The notes beneath the pieces were generated by a model that was not told where the DNA came from, did no database searches, and saw nothing but the letters and a program-made list of their open reading frames with translations. The translations under genes and the position numbers were made by a program. Source: CBDCWA01 sp046048295 (GTDB lineage Bacteria; Pseudomonadota; Alphaproteobacteria; Rhizobiales; Hyphomicrobiaceae). Taken from it: a DNA stretch of 9,472 nt. Positions 1-6,346 of the stretch are shown here, piece by piece. The stretch is taken from the NCBI GenBank assembly GCA_046048295.1, contig JBJOGJ010000154.1, positions 1-9,472 on the forward strand, written 5' to 3'. How positions within the stretch are numbered: the first letter of the stretch is position 1; the number at the start of each line of letters is the position of its first letter.

Positions 1-504
1 GGCACCGGCTGTATCCACGAATGTGATGATCGGCGCACCGAACTTGTCCGCCATCTTCATCAGACGCACCGCCTTGCGGTAGCCATCCGGCATGGCCATG
101 CCGAAGTTGTGCTTGATCCGGCTCTCCGTGTCGGAGCCCTTTTCGTTGGCGATCACCATCACGGTGCGCCCTTCGAACCGCCCGAGGCCACCGACGATGG
201 CCGCGTCCTCGCCGTAGTAACGGTCACCGGCGAGCGGCGTGAAGTCGCTGACGAGGCCCTTGATGAAATCGAGCGCATGCGGGCGCGCGGTGTGACGGGC
301 GACCTCTGTCTTCTGCCACGGCGTCAGCTTGGCATATGTATCGACCAGGGCCTGGCGTGCTTTTTCCTCGAGCTTCGAGATTTCGTCCTTGATCGAGACG
401 GAGCTGTCGCTCGCCGACAGCTGCTGCAATTCCGCGACCTTGCTTTCCAGCTCCGCGATCGGCTTCTCGAATACGAGGTAGGTCCTGATCCCGTTGTTCT
501 GCAT
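1..504 (-). CDS. accA: Acetyl-CoA carboxylase carboxyltransferase subunit alpha, N-terminal part (runs off the left edge)
   Basis: The 168 visible residues are the N-terminal half of AccA, the alpha subunit of the cytoplasmic carboxyltransferase that moves CO2 from carboxybiotin to acetyl-CoA to make malonyl-CoA, the first step of fatty-acid synthesis. The start MQNNGIRTYLVFEKPIAELE matches the family opening (FEKPIAELE at 12-20). It is followed by an acidic/basic helical segment (20-55), the TPWQKTEVARH block (61-71), GDRYYGEDAAIVGG (93-106), EKGSDTESRIKHNFGMA (121-137), and FVDTAGA (162-168), which begins the acyl-CoA binding region. Full-length AccA is about 315-320 residues, so roughly half is missing only because the window ends. 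The ATG at 504 is chosen because it puts the FEKPIAELE motif close to the N-terminus; a weak GGAAAA lies just upstream. It follows xerD on the same strand after 111 bp and has a possible promoter of its own in that gap. Confidence 0.96.
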   Translation of the reverse strand, partial: MQNNGIRTYLVFEKPIAELESKVAELQQLSASDSSVSIKDEISKLEEKARQALVDTYAKLTPWQKTEVARHTARPHALDFIKGLVSDFTPLAGDRYYGEDAAIVGGLGRFEGRTVMVIANEKGSDTESRIKHNFGMAMPDGYRKAVRLMKMADKFGAPIITFVDTAGA

Positions 505-565
505 GATTTTTCCGGTTTCGAATGTTGGTCTGGCGCACGCCAATGACAGGGGCCCGCCGCTGGCC

Positions 566-596
566 AAGCTACTCCACGCCAGGGCCGCTCTGTCAA
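566..596 (-). promoter_or_regulatory. Possible promoter for accA
   Basis: Read on the minus strand, the gap between xerD and accA holds a perfect -35 hexamer TTGACA (plus coordinates 591-596). A weak -10 candidate TAGCTT (566-571) follows after 19 bp, or AGTAGC at 17 bp. The 5' leader to the accA ATG at 504 would be about 55 nt. The -35 match is exact but the -10 is poor, so this is an inference. It would let accA be transcribed independently of xerD. Confidence 0.35.
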
Positions 597-615
597 GCAC
601 CGCCGGACCACCCCG

Positions 616-1566
616 TTAATCCCCGCTTTCGGGCCGTTGTGCCAGCGGATGGTGCTCCTGCACCAGCCTTTTCAGCCTTTCGTCGAGCACATGCGTATAG
701 ATCTCCGTCGTCGAGATGTCGGCATGGCCGAGAAGCTGCTGCACCGCCCTGAGGTCGGCCCCTCGGTCCAGCAGGTGGCTTGCGAATGCATGGCGCAGGA
801 CGTGCGGGCTCACCCGTTCCGTATCAAGTCCCGCCTCCACGGCAACCTCCTTCAATTCCTGCGCAAATCGCTGGCGCGTCAGGTGCCCGAGCGCCCCCTT
901 GGACGGAAACAGCCACTTGTTCGTGAGCATCGGACTCGTATTGTCTTCCGGCGCATGTCCGATGTTGAGGTATGCCTCGAGCGCCTCCCTGGCAGACCTG
1001 TTGAGCGGCACCATCCGCTCCCGTCCGCCCTTGCCCTTGATCGTCAACATGCGCGGATCGCCGAGCAGCACGCTGCGCGGCAGCGAAACGAGCTCGCTCA
1101 CCCTCATGCCCGTCGCATAGAGCATCTCGATCAGGCAATAGAGCCGAAGCGCACGAAACCGGTCACGTCCGCTCGTCCCGGGACACCGCGCCGCCGCCGT
1201 TGCAATAAGCTTGTCCACTTCCGCCGTCGACAGCGTCTTCGGGAGCGACCGCGCCTTCCGCGGCGAACTGAGACCATGGGCGGGATCCTCCACGACATGG
1301 TTTTCGGCGACGAGAAACTTGTAGAGCTGGCGTACCGCCGACAGTCGCCGCGAGCGCGTGGCCGGCGAAAAACCGAGTTCCGATAGCTTCCTCGCATATC
1401 CTGCGAGATCTCTCGGCTGCGCGTCACTTAGTTCGATCCCGCACTGAGCCATGTGTTGTGCGAAAAACTCGAGATCGCGGCGATAGGCATCCACGGTGTT
1501 TCCCGCCGCGCCCTTCTCTGCGTCGATCATGGCCAGGAATTCAGCGATGAGCTCTGCGGACGACAT
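616..1566 (-). CDS. xerD: Tyrosine recombinase XerD (chromosome dimer resolution)
   Basis: This 316-residue protein is a site-specific tyrosine recombinase that, with XerC, resolves chromosome dimers at dif near the terminus under FtsK control. It has an N-terminal SAM-like core-binding domain (about 5-90: TVDAYRRDLEFF, SRRLSAVRQLYKFL) and a C-terminal catalytic domain (about 110-300). The whole catalytic set is present: R155 (ATGMRVSEL), K179 (IKGKGGRER), H255 and R258 (HVLRHAFASHLL), H281 (LLGHADISTTEIYTHV) and the nucleophile Y290. These spacings track E. coli XerD (R148, K172, H244, R247, H270, Y279). XerD fits better than XerC from the sequence feel and the accA-side location; an integrase is unlikely given the housekeeping surroundings. 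The reading frame extends upstream to 1677, but the ATG at 1566 gives the normal length and sits 7 bp after the preceding gene's stop, with a GACAGAG stretch as ribosome site. It is probably the last gene of the operon starting near 3633. Confidence 0.94.
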   Translation of the reverse strand: MSSAELIAEFLAMIDAEKGAAGNTVDAYRRDLEFFAQHMAQCGIELSDAQPRDLAGYARKLSELGFSPATRSRRLSAVRQLYKFLVAENHVVEDPAHGLSSPRKARSLPKTLSTAEVDKLIATAAARCPGTSGRDRFRALRLYCLIEMLYATGMRVSELVSLPRSVLLGDPRMLTIKGKGGRERMVPLNRSAREALEAYLNIGHAPEDNTSPMLTNKWLFPSKGALGHLTRQRFAQELKEVAVEAGLDTERVSPHVLRHAFASHLLDRGADLRAVQQLLGHADISTTEIYTHVLDERLKRLVQEHHPLAQRPESGD

Positions 1567-1573
1567 GGCTCTG

Positions 1574-3490
1574 TCAGTTTGTGGCGCGCGGCCAGATTGC
1601 CAGCAACGCTTCGAACGCGATGCGCTTGGCCTCCATGTTGAAGCCTGCCCTGCGCAGCGCTCGCAGAGCATCGCCAAGCGCGATCATGTGCGCCCCTTCG
1701 CCGCCATTCGCGCCGAGGGTTCGTACGGCAAGCAGCGCAGTTCGAACTCTGTCGCCACTTCGCGATGCATCCTGCAGATCCTTCAGGATACCGGTCTCCG
1801 GTAGATGCCCGCTGTTCGGTTGCGCCGTCTTGCTGGCCGCTTCCCATAGTCGCATCGGCACGTTGTAGTCGAGTGCGTCGAGAATGGTCGCCAGCCGGTG
1901 CAGCGCTTCCGGTGCGAACCGCCCCTGCAGCGCCAGGGCCTCTACCGCCCTGAGTTCCGTACCACGCGCCGCTGCAGCCCCGACTGCAGGATCGGCAAGA
2001 TCGATCAGCGCCTGCCAGTGCGCGAGTGCCGGCCCGCCTTGCTGGTCCTGATAGCCCCGGAAATTCGTCCATCCGCGAGCCGCCTGATATTGCCCCGCCG
2101 CCGCCAGGACCTCTACGCCGGTCTCCGCGAACCAGCCGATCTCCGGCACCGGCCGGATTCTGTCGACGAGCGGCACAGCCATGAGTAGCGCCTGGAGATA
2201 GAGCCGGTCCCGTTTCGCATTATCGAGAAACCCGCGCACCAGCCTTGTTTTCTGCAGCGGCGAGATCTCGCTCTCGGCTCCGGCGAACAACCCCGCCCGA
2301 TCGCTTGGCGATTGCGCTGGAGACGCCGCCGAGCCCACCTCGGGTCCGGCGCGCCGATAGGCCCCTGCGAGACGTGACAGGGGAATGAGGTTGGCCCTTG
2401 CCGCTGCCTCGCCGACTGCGATCGCAGTGCCGGCGGGAAACGACTTTTCCAGAGACATCAACGCCAGCGCCGGCGCCGTCGCGATACGCGCCGCCTCGGG
2501 CCCCGGTGTAGACTTCGCAATCAGTACGAGCCTGTAGCCGAGTGGCGATAGTCGCCTTAGCCCGCCGAGTTCCAGCTTTGCCCCCTGCGCGGCCGCCGCC
2601 AGCAATGCCACGTCGTCGGCGTCGCCCAGGCCTTGCTCGCGCATCAGGTCCGCAACCGCCGCCGCTGCCTTGGCCTTGCCGTTGACGATCCCGCAATAGC
2701 CGGCCAGTGCCAGCACTTCGGCCACCATCGGCTTCGGCAGGGCATCCCGCTTTTCGCTTGCGAACTGCGCATCCCGGCAGCCGTCACGCGTATTGCCGAG
2801 CCCGATCAGCGTCCGGCCCCTGAGCGCAACGATGAGCGGCGACTGGCTTTCGGCGGCCGATTTCAGCAATTCCCCACTTTCGACCGGGAACCCGGATTGC
2901 CAGAGCGCTTCGACGCGCGTCGCGAGATCGGATTCCGAGGCCGCGCCGCGCCGGTCGAACAGTGCCGTGTACCAGAGGCCGGTCAAGGTCGGCGAACTGT
3001 TCGGCAGCATCTTCTTGCCGAGCAGCGTGGCGACGATCTGCTCGTCGACAGGCTGGCTTGCGCCATGCGCCGATGCAGGTCCGGACCCGGGAGAGGTTGG
3101 CGTCGCCATCTGTCCGTGCTGCGGCGGCTCGCCTGGTGCCCGTCCCGCCGCGTCAGGTGCTGATTGTGGTGGTGGTGCGATCGGCATCAACTCGACGCGC
3201 TCCACACTCGCGCCGCCTGGCGCCAGCGGCGGCAACTGCTCCGGAGCGGCATACCCTCCCTGCCCGGGACCAGGTAGTGTCGCCGGACCAGCACCGTACC
3301 CGGGCGGCTCGGCAGGCTTCGGCGCGCGCTTCGACCTTTGGGATGGCTCGCGATCCTCGAAAGGATTCCAGCCGTCCTCGCCCATGGCGGGCTGCAGGCT
3401 GAGCGCGACTGCGGCGAGTAGCAGTGCCGCGCCAGTCGTCAGGCGACCGCCTCGGCCGCGTCCCAACCCAGAAACATGGCTCTTGCTCAT
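1574..3490 (-). CDS. Exported protein with Pro-rich linker and helical-repeat-like body, function unknown
   Basis: This is a 638-residue protein of unknown function. The N-terminus is a good Sec signal peptide: arginines at 11, 13 and 16, a hydrophobic core at about 20-32 (TGAALLLAAVALSL), and an AMG cleavage site before E38. Residues 38-150 are rich in Pro, Gly and Ala and probably disordered, beginning with a WNPFEDRE motif (41-48). Residues 150-638 are alanine/leucine-rich and look like consecutive helical hairpins (TPR-like or HEAT-like) without a clean repeat consensus. The only two cysteines, C238 and C266, lie in adjacent predicted helices and could form a disulfide, fitting a periplasmic location. 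The frame is open to 3964, but the ATG at 3490 gives the signal peptide directly and overlaps the stop of the upstream 48-codon gene (ATGA), implying translational coupling. The stop lies 7 bp before xerD. I recall similar proteins beside xerD in Hyphomicrobiales, but no function is known to me; a cell-envelope role is a guess. Confidence 0.85.
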   Translation of the reverse strand: MSKSHVSGLGRGRGGRLTTGAALLLAAVALSLQPAMGEDGWNPFEDREPSQRSKRAPKPAEPPGYGAGPATLPGPGQGGYAAPEQLPPLAPGGASVERVELMPIAPPPQSAPDAAGRAPGEPPQHGQMATPTSPGSGPASAHGASQPVDEQIVATLLGKKMLPNSSPTLTGLWYTALFDRRGAASESDLATRVEALWQSGFPVESGELLKSAAESQSPLIVALRGRTLIGLGNTRDGCRDAQFASEKRDALPKPMVAEVLALAGYCGIVNGKAKAAAAVADLMREQGLGDADDVALLAAAAQGAKLELGGLRRLSPLGYRLVLIAKSTPGPEAARIATAPALALMSLEKSFPAGTAIAVGEAAARANLIPLSRLAGAYRRAGPEVGSAASPAQSPSDRAGLFAGAESEISPLQKTRLVRGFLDNAKRDRLYLQALLMAVPLVDRIRPVPEIGWFAETGVEVLAAAGQYQAARGWTNFRGYQDQQGGPALAHWQALIDLADPAVGAAAARGTELRAVEALALQGRFAPEALHRLATILDALDYNVPMRLWEAASKTAQPNSGHLPETGILKDLQDASRSGDRVRTALLAVRTLGANGGEGAHMIALGDALRALRRAGFNMEAKRIAFEALLAIWPRATN

Positions 3491-3633
3491 TCGCGGCGGA
3501 TCTTCACGCTCGGGAGAGGGTCGTGTACTTCCTTGGGCACCGGTTCGAAGTGCGTAGCAAGCACGTAGAGGCCCGCATAGCCGATTGCACAGACAGTCGA
3601 AACAACGGTGAGAAATTTTATCAGGCTCGGCAT
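3487..3633 (-). CDS. Small single-span membrane protein, 48 residues
   Basis: A 48-codon ORF that a length cut-off would miss. It begins MPSLIKFLTVV and ends SVKIRRE. A hydrophobic stretch at about 7-27 (FLTVVSTVCAIGYAGLYVLAT) is one transmembrane helix. It is followed by a short polar tail with a FEPVPKEV motif (29-36) and a basic end. The stop TGA shares bases with the ATG of the downstream exported-protein gene (ATGA, 3487-3490), a typical sign of translational coupling and good evidence that both starts are right. A GGGAAGG stretch lies about 17 nt upstream of the ATG, somewhat far for a ribosome site. I recall short proteins of this pattern (one helix, then an x-E-P motif) next to xerD/aroK in Hyphomicrobiales, sometimes mislabelled as histidine kinase; nothing here supports a kinase. 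Function unknown; it probably sits in the inner membrane. Confidence 0.8.
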   Translation of the reverse strand: MPSLIKFLTVVSTVCAIGYAGLYVLATHFEPVPKEVHDPLPSVKIRRE

Positions 3634-3661
3634 GGCTGCAACCCCGTGTACCTTCCCTGTC

Positions 3662-3674
3662 CAATTTCAAATTG
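3662..3674. promoter_or_regulatory. AT-rich 13-bp palindrome upstream of the small membrane gene
   Basis: CAATTT-C-AAATTG is a perfect inverted repeat with a one-base centre, 28 bp upstream of the ATG at 3633 in a strongly GC-rich region. It could be an operator or part of the minus-strand promoter. No factor is identified. Confidence 0.3.
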
Positions 3675-3748
3675 ACGGTATTGTGGCTTTTCGAGCTAAT
3701 GGTACGCCCAGGCTGGCCGGCGGGCAGTGCCACACGCGCCAGCCGAGG

Positions 3749-3777
3749 TCGACCAGGCATCCGCTGTCGGATATATA
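3749..3777 (+). promoter_or_regulatory. Candidate promoter for aroK
   Basis: TCGACC (3749-3754, a -35 resembling TTGACC), then exactly 17 bp, then TATATA (3772-3777) as -10. This is the most AT-rich patch in the divergent region. The leader to the GTG at 3861 would be about 75 nt. The -35 half overlaps the palindrome GGTCGACC (3747-3754). Predicted from sequence only. Confidence 0.45.
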
Positions 3778-3860
3778 TGCTTCGCCCGGATGCGGCCAGG
3801 GGTTTGGCATTGTGACGGGCGGCAATATCGTCCAAACCTCTGAAAAGTCGTAAGAAGCCG

Positions 3861-4490
3861 GTGAGCAACAGGAAGAAGAGAGCAGCGGTCATTCGCGACG
3901 CCCTGGACGGGCGCTCGATCGTCATGGTCGGGATGATGGGCTGTGGCAAATCGGCCATCGGCAAGCGGCTGGCTCAAGCCCTCGACCTGCCGTTCGTTGA
4001 TGCCGACGAGGAGATCGAGAAGGCGGCGGGCAAGTCGATCGCCGAGATTTTTGCCGAGCACGGCGAGCCCCACTTCCGTGACGGTGAGCGCAAGGTTATC
4101 GCCCGTCTTCTTGGCGGCGGCCCACAGGTGCTGGCGACAGGCGGCGGTGCCTTCATGGAACCGAGGACCCGCGCTGCCGTCAGGACGCATGGCGTTTCCG
4201 TATGGCTGAATGCCGATATCGAGGTGCTGATCCGCCGGGTCGCCCGCCGCGACAACCGGCCACTGCTCAAGGCCACGGACCCCGCCCGGAAGATGCGCGA
4301 ACTCCTGGAGCAGCGCACGCCCTTCTATGCCGAGGCCGACCTGACCATCGAGAGCCGCGACGTCGCCCACGACACCATCATCGACGAGATCATCCAGGTC
4401 TTGGCTACCGGCCCGGCGCTGCTCCATGCGGATCGCCGCAGCGAACCCTCGGATAGCCAGGACCGACCGATCGCCGCCGGTGACAGTTGA
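3861..4490 (+). CDS. aroK: Shikimate kinase
   Basis: This 209-residue cytoplasmic enzyme phosphorylates shikimate at the 3-hydroxyl with ATP, the fifth step of the shikimate pathway to chorismate and aromatic amino acids. The P-loop is G24-MMGCGK30-S31. The shikimate-binding aspartate lies in VDADEEIE (D47, D49), the binding arginine is R73 in HFRDGE, and the glycine triplet is ATGGGAF (94-96). The lid contains RRDNRPLL (R133), and a TPFYAEAD motif (153-160) marks the C-terminal binding region. The start is GTG, with a GTAAGAAG stretch just upstream; no in-frame ATG lies before the P-loop, and a later start would remove strand 1. The last 25-30 residues (after about 183) are a polar tail beyond the usual fold. 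It is divergent from the small-membrane-gene/xerD operon. The usual partner aroB does not follow. Confidence 0.95.
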   Translation: MSNRKKRAAVIRDALDGRSIVMVGMMGCGKSAIGKRLAQALDLPFVDADEEIEKAAGKSIAEIFAEHGEPHFRDGERKVIARLLGGGPQVLATGGGAFMEPRTRAAVRTHGVSVWLNADIEVLIRRVARRDNRPLLKATDPARKMRELLEQRTPFYAEADLTIESRDVAHDTIIDEIIQVLATGPALLHADRRSEPSDSQDRPIAAGDS

Positions 4491-4661
4491 CCCATCCCCA
4501 CGCCTTGCATATCGCACATCGGATTGCACCCTGTAACCGTCGGACGAGCAGACATTAAGCGAACTGCAGACCATGGTGTGTTAGGATGCTATCCAATGAC
4601 CATATGAATTGCTGGTAAGCTGGCACACAAACCGTGCCACGAGGCCCTATCGCACCCAACC
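4491..4661. other. Gap between aroK and the CNNM-family gene, where aroB is commonly found
   Basis: These 171 bp hold no reading frame of note in any frame and no recognisable AroB remnant. The base composition is more AT-rich than the flanking genes. The only structure is an inverted repeat near the right end and the weak GGAT-GCT-ATCC repeat at 4584-4594. A promoter for the downstream transporter gene is presumably here, but no pair of hexamers is convincing. Confidence 0.5.
4621..4639 (+). other. Hairpin in the leader of the CNNM-family gene
   Basis: TGGCAC and GTGCCA form a perfect 6-bp stem with a 7-nt loop, ending 22 nt before the ATG at 4662. No T-run follows, so it is not a normal terminator. 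It may be an operator or a leader structure; no known riboswitch is recognised. Confidence 0.3.
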
Positions 4662-5975
4662 ATGACCCTTGAAATCGGACTCTACATTTTCGCAATCCTG
4701 ATCCTGCTCGTCGTGTCGGCGTTCTTTTCCGGCTCGGAAACCGCCCTCACAGCGGCCTCCCGCGCCCGAATGCATGCCCTGGAGGCTGACGGCAACCAGC
4801 GCGCCCGGCGGGTGAATGAGCTGCTCTCCACGCCAGACCGCATCATCGGCACGGTCCTGCTTGGCAACAACCTCGTGAACATCCTGGCTTCCGCGCTGAC
4901 GACGAGCCTGCTGCTCCAACTCTTCGGCGACGTCGGCGTTGCCTATGCCACCCTCATCATGACCGCCCTCGTCGTCATCTTCGCGGAAGTTCTGCCTAAG
5001 ACCTACGCCTTCGCTTACCCGGATCGCTTCGCGCTCACCGTGGCGCCCCTGATGCGCATCCTCATAACGCTGTTCCGCCCGTTCACCTGGGCGACGCAGC
5101 ACTTCGTCGCCTGGATCCTCCGCTTCACGCCGACCCGGATGGACGACGAGGCCAACATCCTTGCCGGTCACGCAGAACTCCGCGGCACCATCGAGCTCTC
5201 CCACAAGGGCGGCGTCGTGGAGCGCGAAGACGTTCACATGCTCGGCGGTGTGCTCGACCTTGGTGACCTGCAGGTCGATGACATCATGGTCCATCGCACC
5301 AAGATGGAGACCGTGAACGCCAGCGACTCGCCGCAGAAGATCGTCGACGAGGTCGTCCGCTCGCAATACACGCGCGTCCCCGTCTGGCGCGACGATACCG
5401 AGAACATCGTCGGCATCCTCCACACGAAAGACCTGCTTTCCGCGCTCGCTCGCCGCAGTTGGGACGTCGGCGCGCTTGACATCATGGAGTTCTCCAAGCC
5501 CGCCTGGTTCGTGCCCAACACCACGAGTCTCAAGGACCAGTTGAATGCCTTCCTGCGCGCCGGCTCCCAGCTCGCCCTCGTGGTCGACGAATATGGGGAA
5601 GTCCAGGGCCTCATCACGCTCGAGGACATCCTGGAAGAGATCGTCGGCCAGATTGCCGACGAGCATGATGCCGGCGACAATTCCATCCGCCCGCAGCCGG
5701 ACGGCACCGTCAACGTCGACGGCACGGTCGCCATCCGCGACCTGAACCGAGAGATGGACTGGGACCTCCCGGACGAGGAGGCGACCACCGTTGCCGGTCT
5801 TGTGATTCACGAGGCGCAGACGATCCCGGAGCCCGGCCAGGTGTTCACCTTCTACGGCTACCGGTTCGAGGTCTTGCGCAAGAACCGCAACAAGATTACC
5901 GCGCTCCGCGTCAAGCCTCTGCCGGCGGATCAGGTGGAAGAACGCGCCAGGGAGCACGTGACCTCCGGCAAATAG
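4662..5975 (+). CDS. CNNM/CBS/CorC_HlyC-domain transporter (hemolysin C / CorB-like)
   Basis: This 437-residue inner-membrane protein belongs to the HlyC/CorC (UPF0053, CNNM) family, linked to Mg2+ or other cation export; 'hemolysin' is a historical name. Order of parts: a CNNM (DUF21) membrane domain with helices at about 4-24, 63-87, 93-118 and 125-152, carrying SAFFSGSETAL (19-29), LLGNNLVNILAS (66-77) and AEVLPKTYA (108-116). Next is an acidic/basic helix with a VVEREDVHM segment (185-193), then a CBS pair (about 205-265, with VDDIMVHRT, and 272-330, with VVDEYGEVQGLITLEDILEEIVG at 307-329). A C-terminal CorC_HlyC domain follows (about 345-420, from DGTVNVDGTVAIRDLN). The full membrane domain places it with CorB/YfjD-type proteins rather than soluble CorC. 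The CBS pair is expected to sense nucleotide-Mg2+. The ATG at 4662 starts directly before the first helix. It is followed by a terminator and appears monocistronic. Confidence 0.92.
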   Translation: MTLEIGLYIFAILILLVVSAFFSGSETALTAASRARMHALEADGNQRARRVNELLSTPDRIIGTVLLGNNLVNILASALTTSLLLQLFGDVGVAYATLIMTALVVIFAEVLPKTYAFAYPDRFALTVAPLMRILITLFRPFTWATQHFVAWILRFTPTRMDDEANILAGHAELRGTIELSHKGGVVEREDVHMLGGVLDLGDLQVDDIMVHRTKMETVNASDSPQKIVDEVVRSQYTRVPVWRDDTENIVGILHTKDLLSALARRSWDVGALDIMEFSKPAWFVPNTTSLKDQLNAFLRAGSQLALVVDEYGEVQGLITLEDILEEIVGQIADEHDAGDNSIRPQPDGTVNVDGTVAIRDLNREMDWDLPDEEATTVAGLVIHEAQTIPEPGQVFTFYGYRFEVLRKNRNKITALRVKPLPADQVEERAREHVTSGK

Positions 5976-5983
5976 CCGGTTTT
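5965..5983 (+). terminator. Rho-independent terminator overlapping the stop codon of the CNNM-family gene
   Basis: CCGGC (5965-5969) and GCCGG (5975-5979) form a perfect GC stem around the loop AAATA, followed by TTTT (5980-5983). The TAG stop codon (5973-5975) lies in the loop and first stem base. The stem is short (5 bp) but all G-C. Confidence 0.55.
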
Positions 5984-6147
5984 CAATCACGATATAGCGC
6001 CGTCGCACTTGATTTCCGGCCATTGATGCCCATCTACACGGCATGAGAGCGTCGTCGGAGGAACTTAGACGTTTCCACCCGCAACGCCGCTCAACGAGGA
6101 TCCTGGAAATTCTGACGGCAGGCATGGCCAAAGCGTCCCGAGGACGC

Positions 6148-6169
6148 GGCCGGTTGAACGGCCATTTTT
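6148..6169 (+). terminator. Weak terminator-like hairpin
   Basis: GGCCG and CGGCC pair around the loop GTTGAA and are followed by ATTTTT (6164-6169). The 5-bp stem is minimal. It could end an RNA started in the preceding 160 bp, or back up the terminator at 5965. Confidence 0.35.
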
Positions 6170-6317
6170 ACGCCAAATCCGCATGTTTGGATTTCCAGCT
6201 GCGAGCGCAATTGTTCTTCAGCGGCTCTTTTTGCGCCGGACGCTATCCGATCCTCAGACAACCTCTGAAAGCTTCATCTGAACGCAGCGCAACGATTGGT
6301 GCAGCGGAAGCGGAATG

Positions 6318-6340
6318 AGGAGGTTTTCGAGAGTAGGAGG
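6318..6340 (+). promoter_or_regulatory. Two perfect AGGAGG Shine-Dalgarno sequences in tandem
   Basis: AGGAGG occurs at 6318-6323 and again at 6335-6340. The second stands 6 nt before the ATG at 6347 and fixes that start. The first has no start codon at a useful distance; it may be a standby ribosome site or chance. Confidence 0.6.
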
Positions 6341-6346
6341 TGTGTG

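Larger units (their letters stand above)
5984..6346. other. Gene-free region with several hairpins; leader or possible small RNA
   Basis: About 360 bp without a convincing gene. A 91-codon frame (6043-6318) lacks a ribosome site and reads as low-complexity Arg/Ser sequence. What stands out are short inverted repeats on the plus strand: ATGCC/GGCAT (6026-6030/6040-6044), GGCCG/CGGCC (6148-6152/6159-6163) followed by ATTTTT, AAATCC/GGATTT (6175-6180/6189-6194), and AGCTGC/GCGGCT with one G-U pair (6197-6202/6221-6226) followed by CTTTTT. Two of these look like weak terminators. The region either carries a small RNA or forms the untranslated leader of the zinc-ribbon gene. No known RNA family is recognised. 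Confidence 0.4.

Noticed and set aside
637..1386. A 249-codon plus-strand frame opposite xerD
   Set aside because: Antisense shadow; xerD on the other strand has a full catalytic set.
1567..1677. An N-terminal extension of XerD by 37 residues
   Set aside because: It would overlap the upstream gene by about 100 bp and adds Arg/Cys/Ser-rich sequence unlike any Xer protein; the start at 1566 gives standard length.
3491..3964. A 158-residue N-terminal extension of the exported protein
   Set aside because: It would bury the signal peptide, overlap the small membrane gene entirely and cross into aroK.
4540..4569. Partial resemblance of the aroK-CNNM gap to an Illumina adapter (TCGGA-GAGCA-AC and GAACT-CAG blocks)
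   Set aside because: The match has several mismatches and an insertion; real adapter carry-over would be nearly exact. Treated as coincidence, though it lies where aroB is missing, so read mapping there is worthwhile.
3696..4574. A 292-codon minus-strand frame opposite aroK
   Set aside because: Antisense shadow of aroK that also covers the divergent promoter region; no recognisable motif.
4647..6131. A 494-codon open frame on the minus strand opposite the CNNM-family gene
   Set aside because: It is the antisense shadow of a clearly conserved gene; the amino-acid make-up (runs of Arg, Asp, Val, Glu) is typical of GC-rich antisense frames and no domain is visible.
6043..6318. A 91-codon plus-strand frame between the CNNM-family gene and the zinc-ribbon gene
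   Set aside because: No ribosome site, Arg/Ser-rich composition and no domain; it runs through several hairpins. Kept only as a structured non-coding region.
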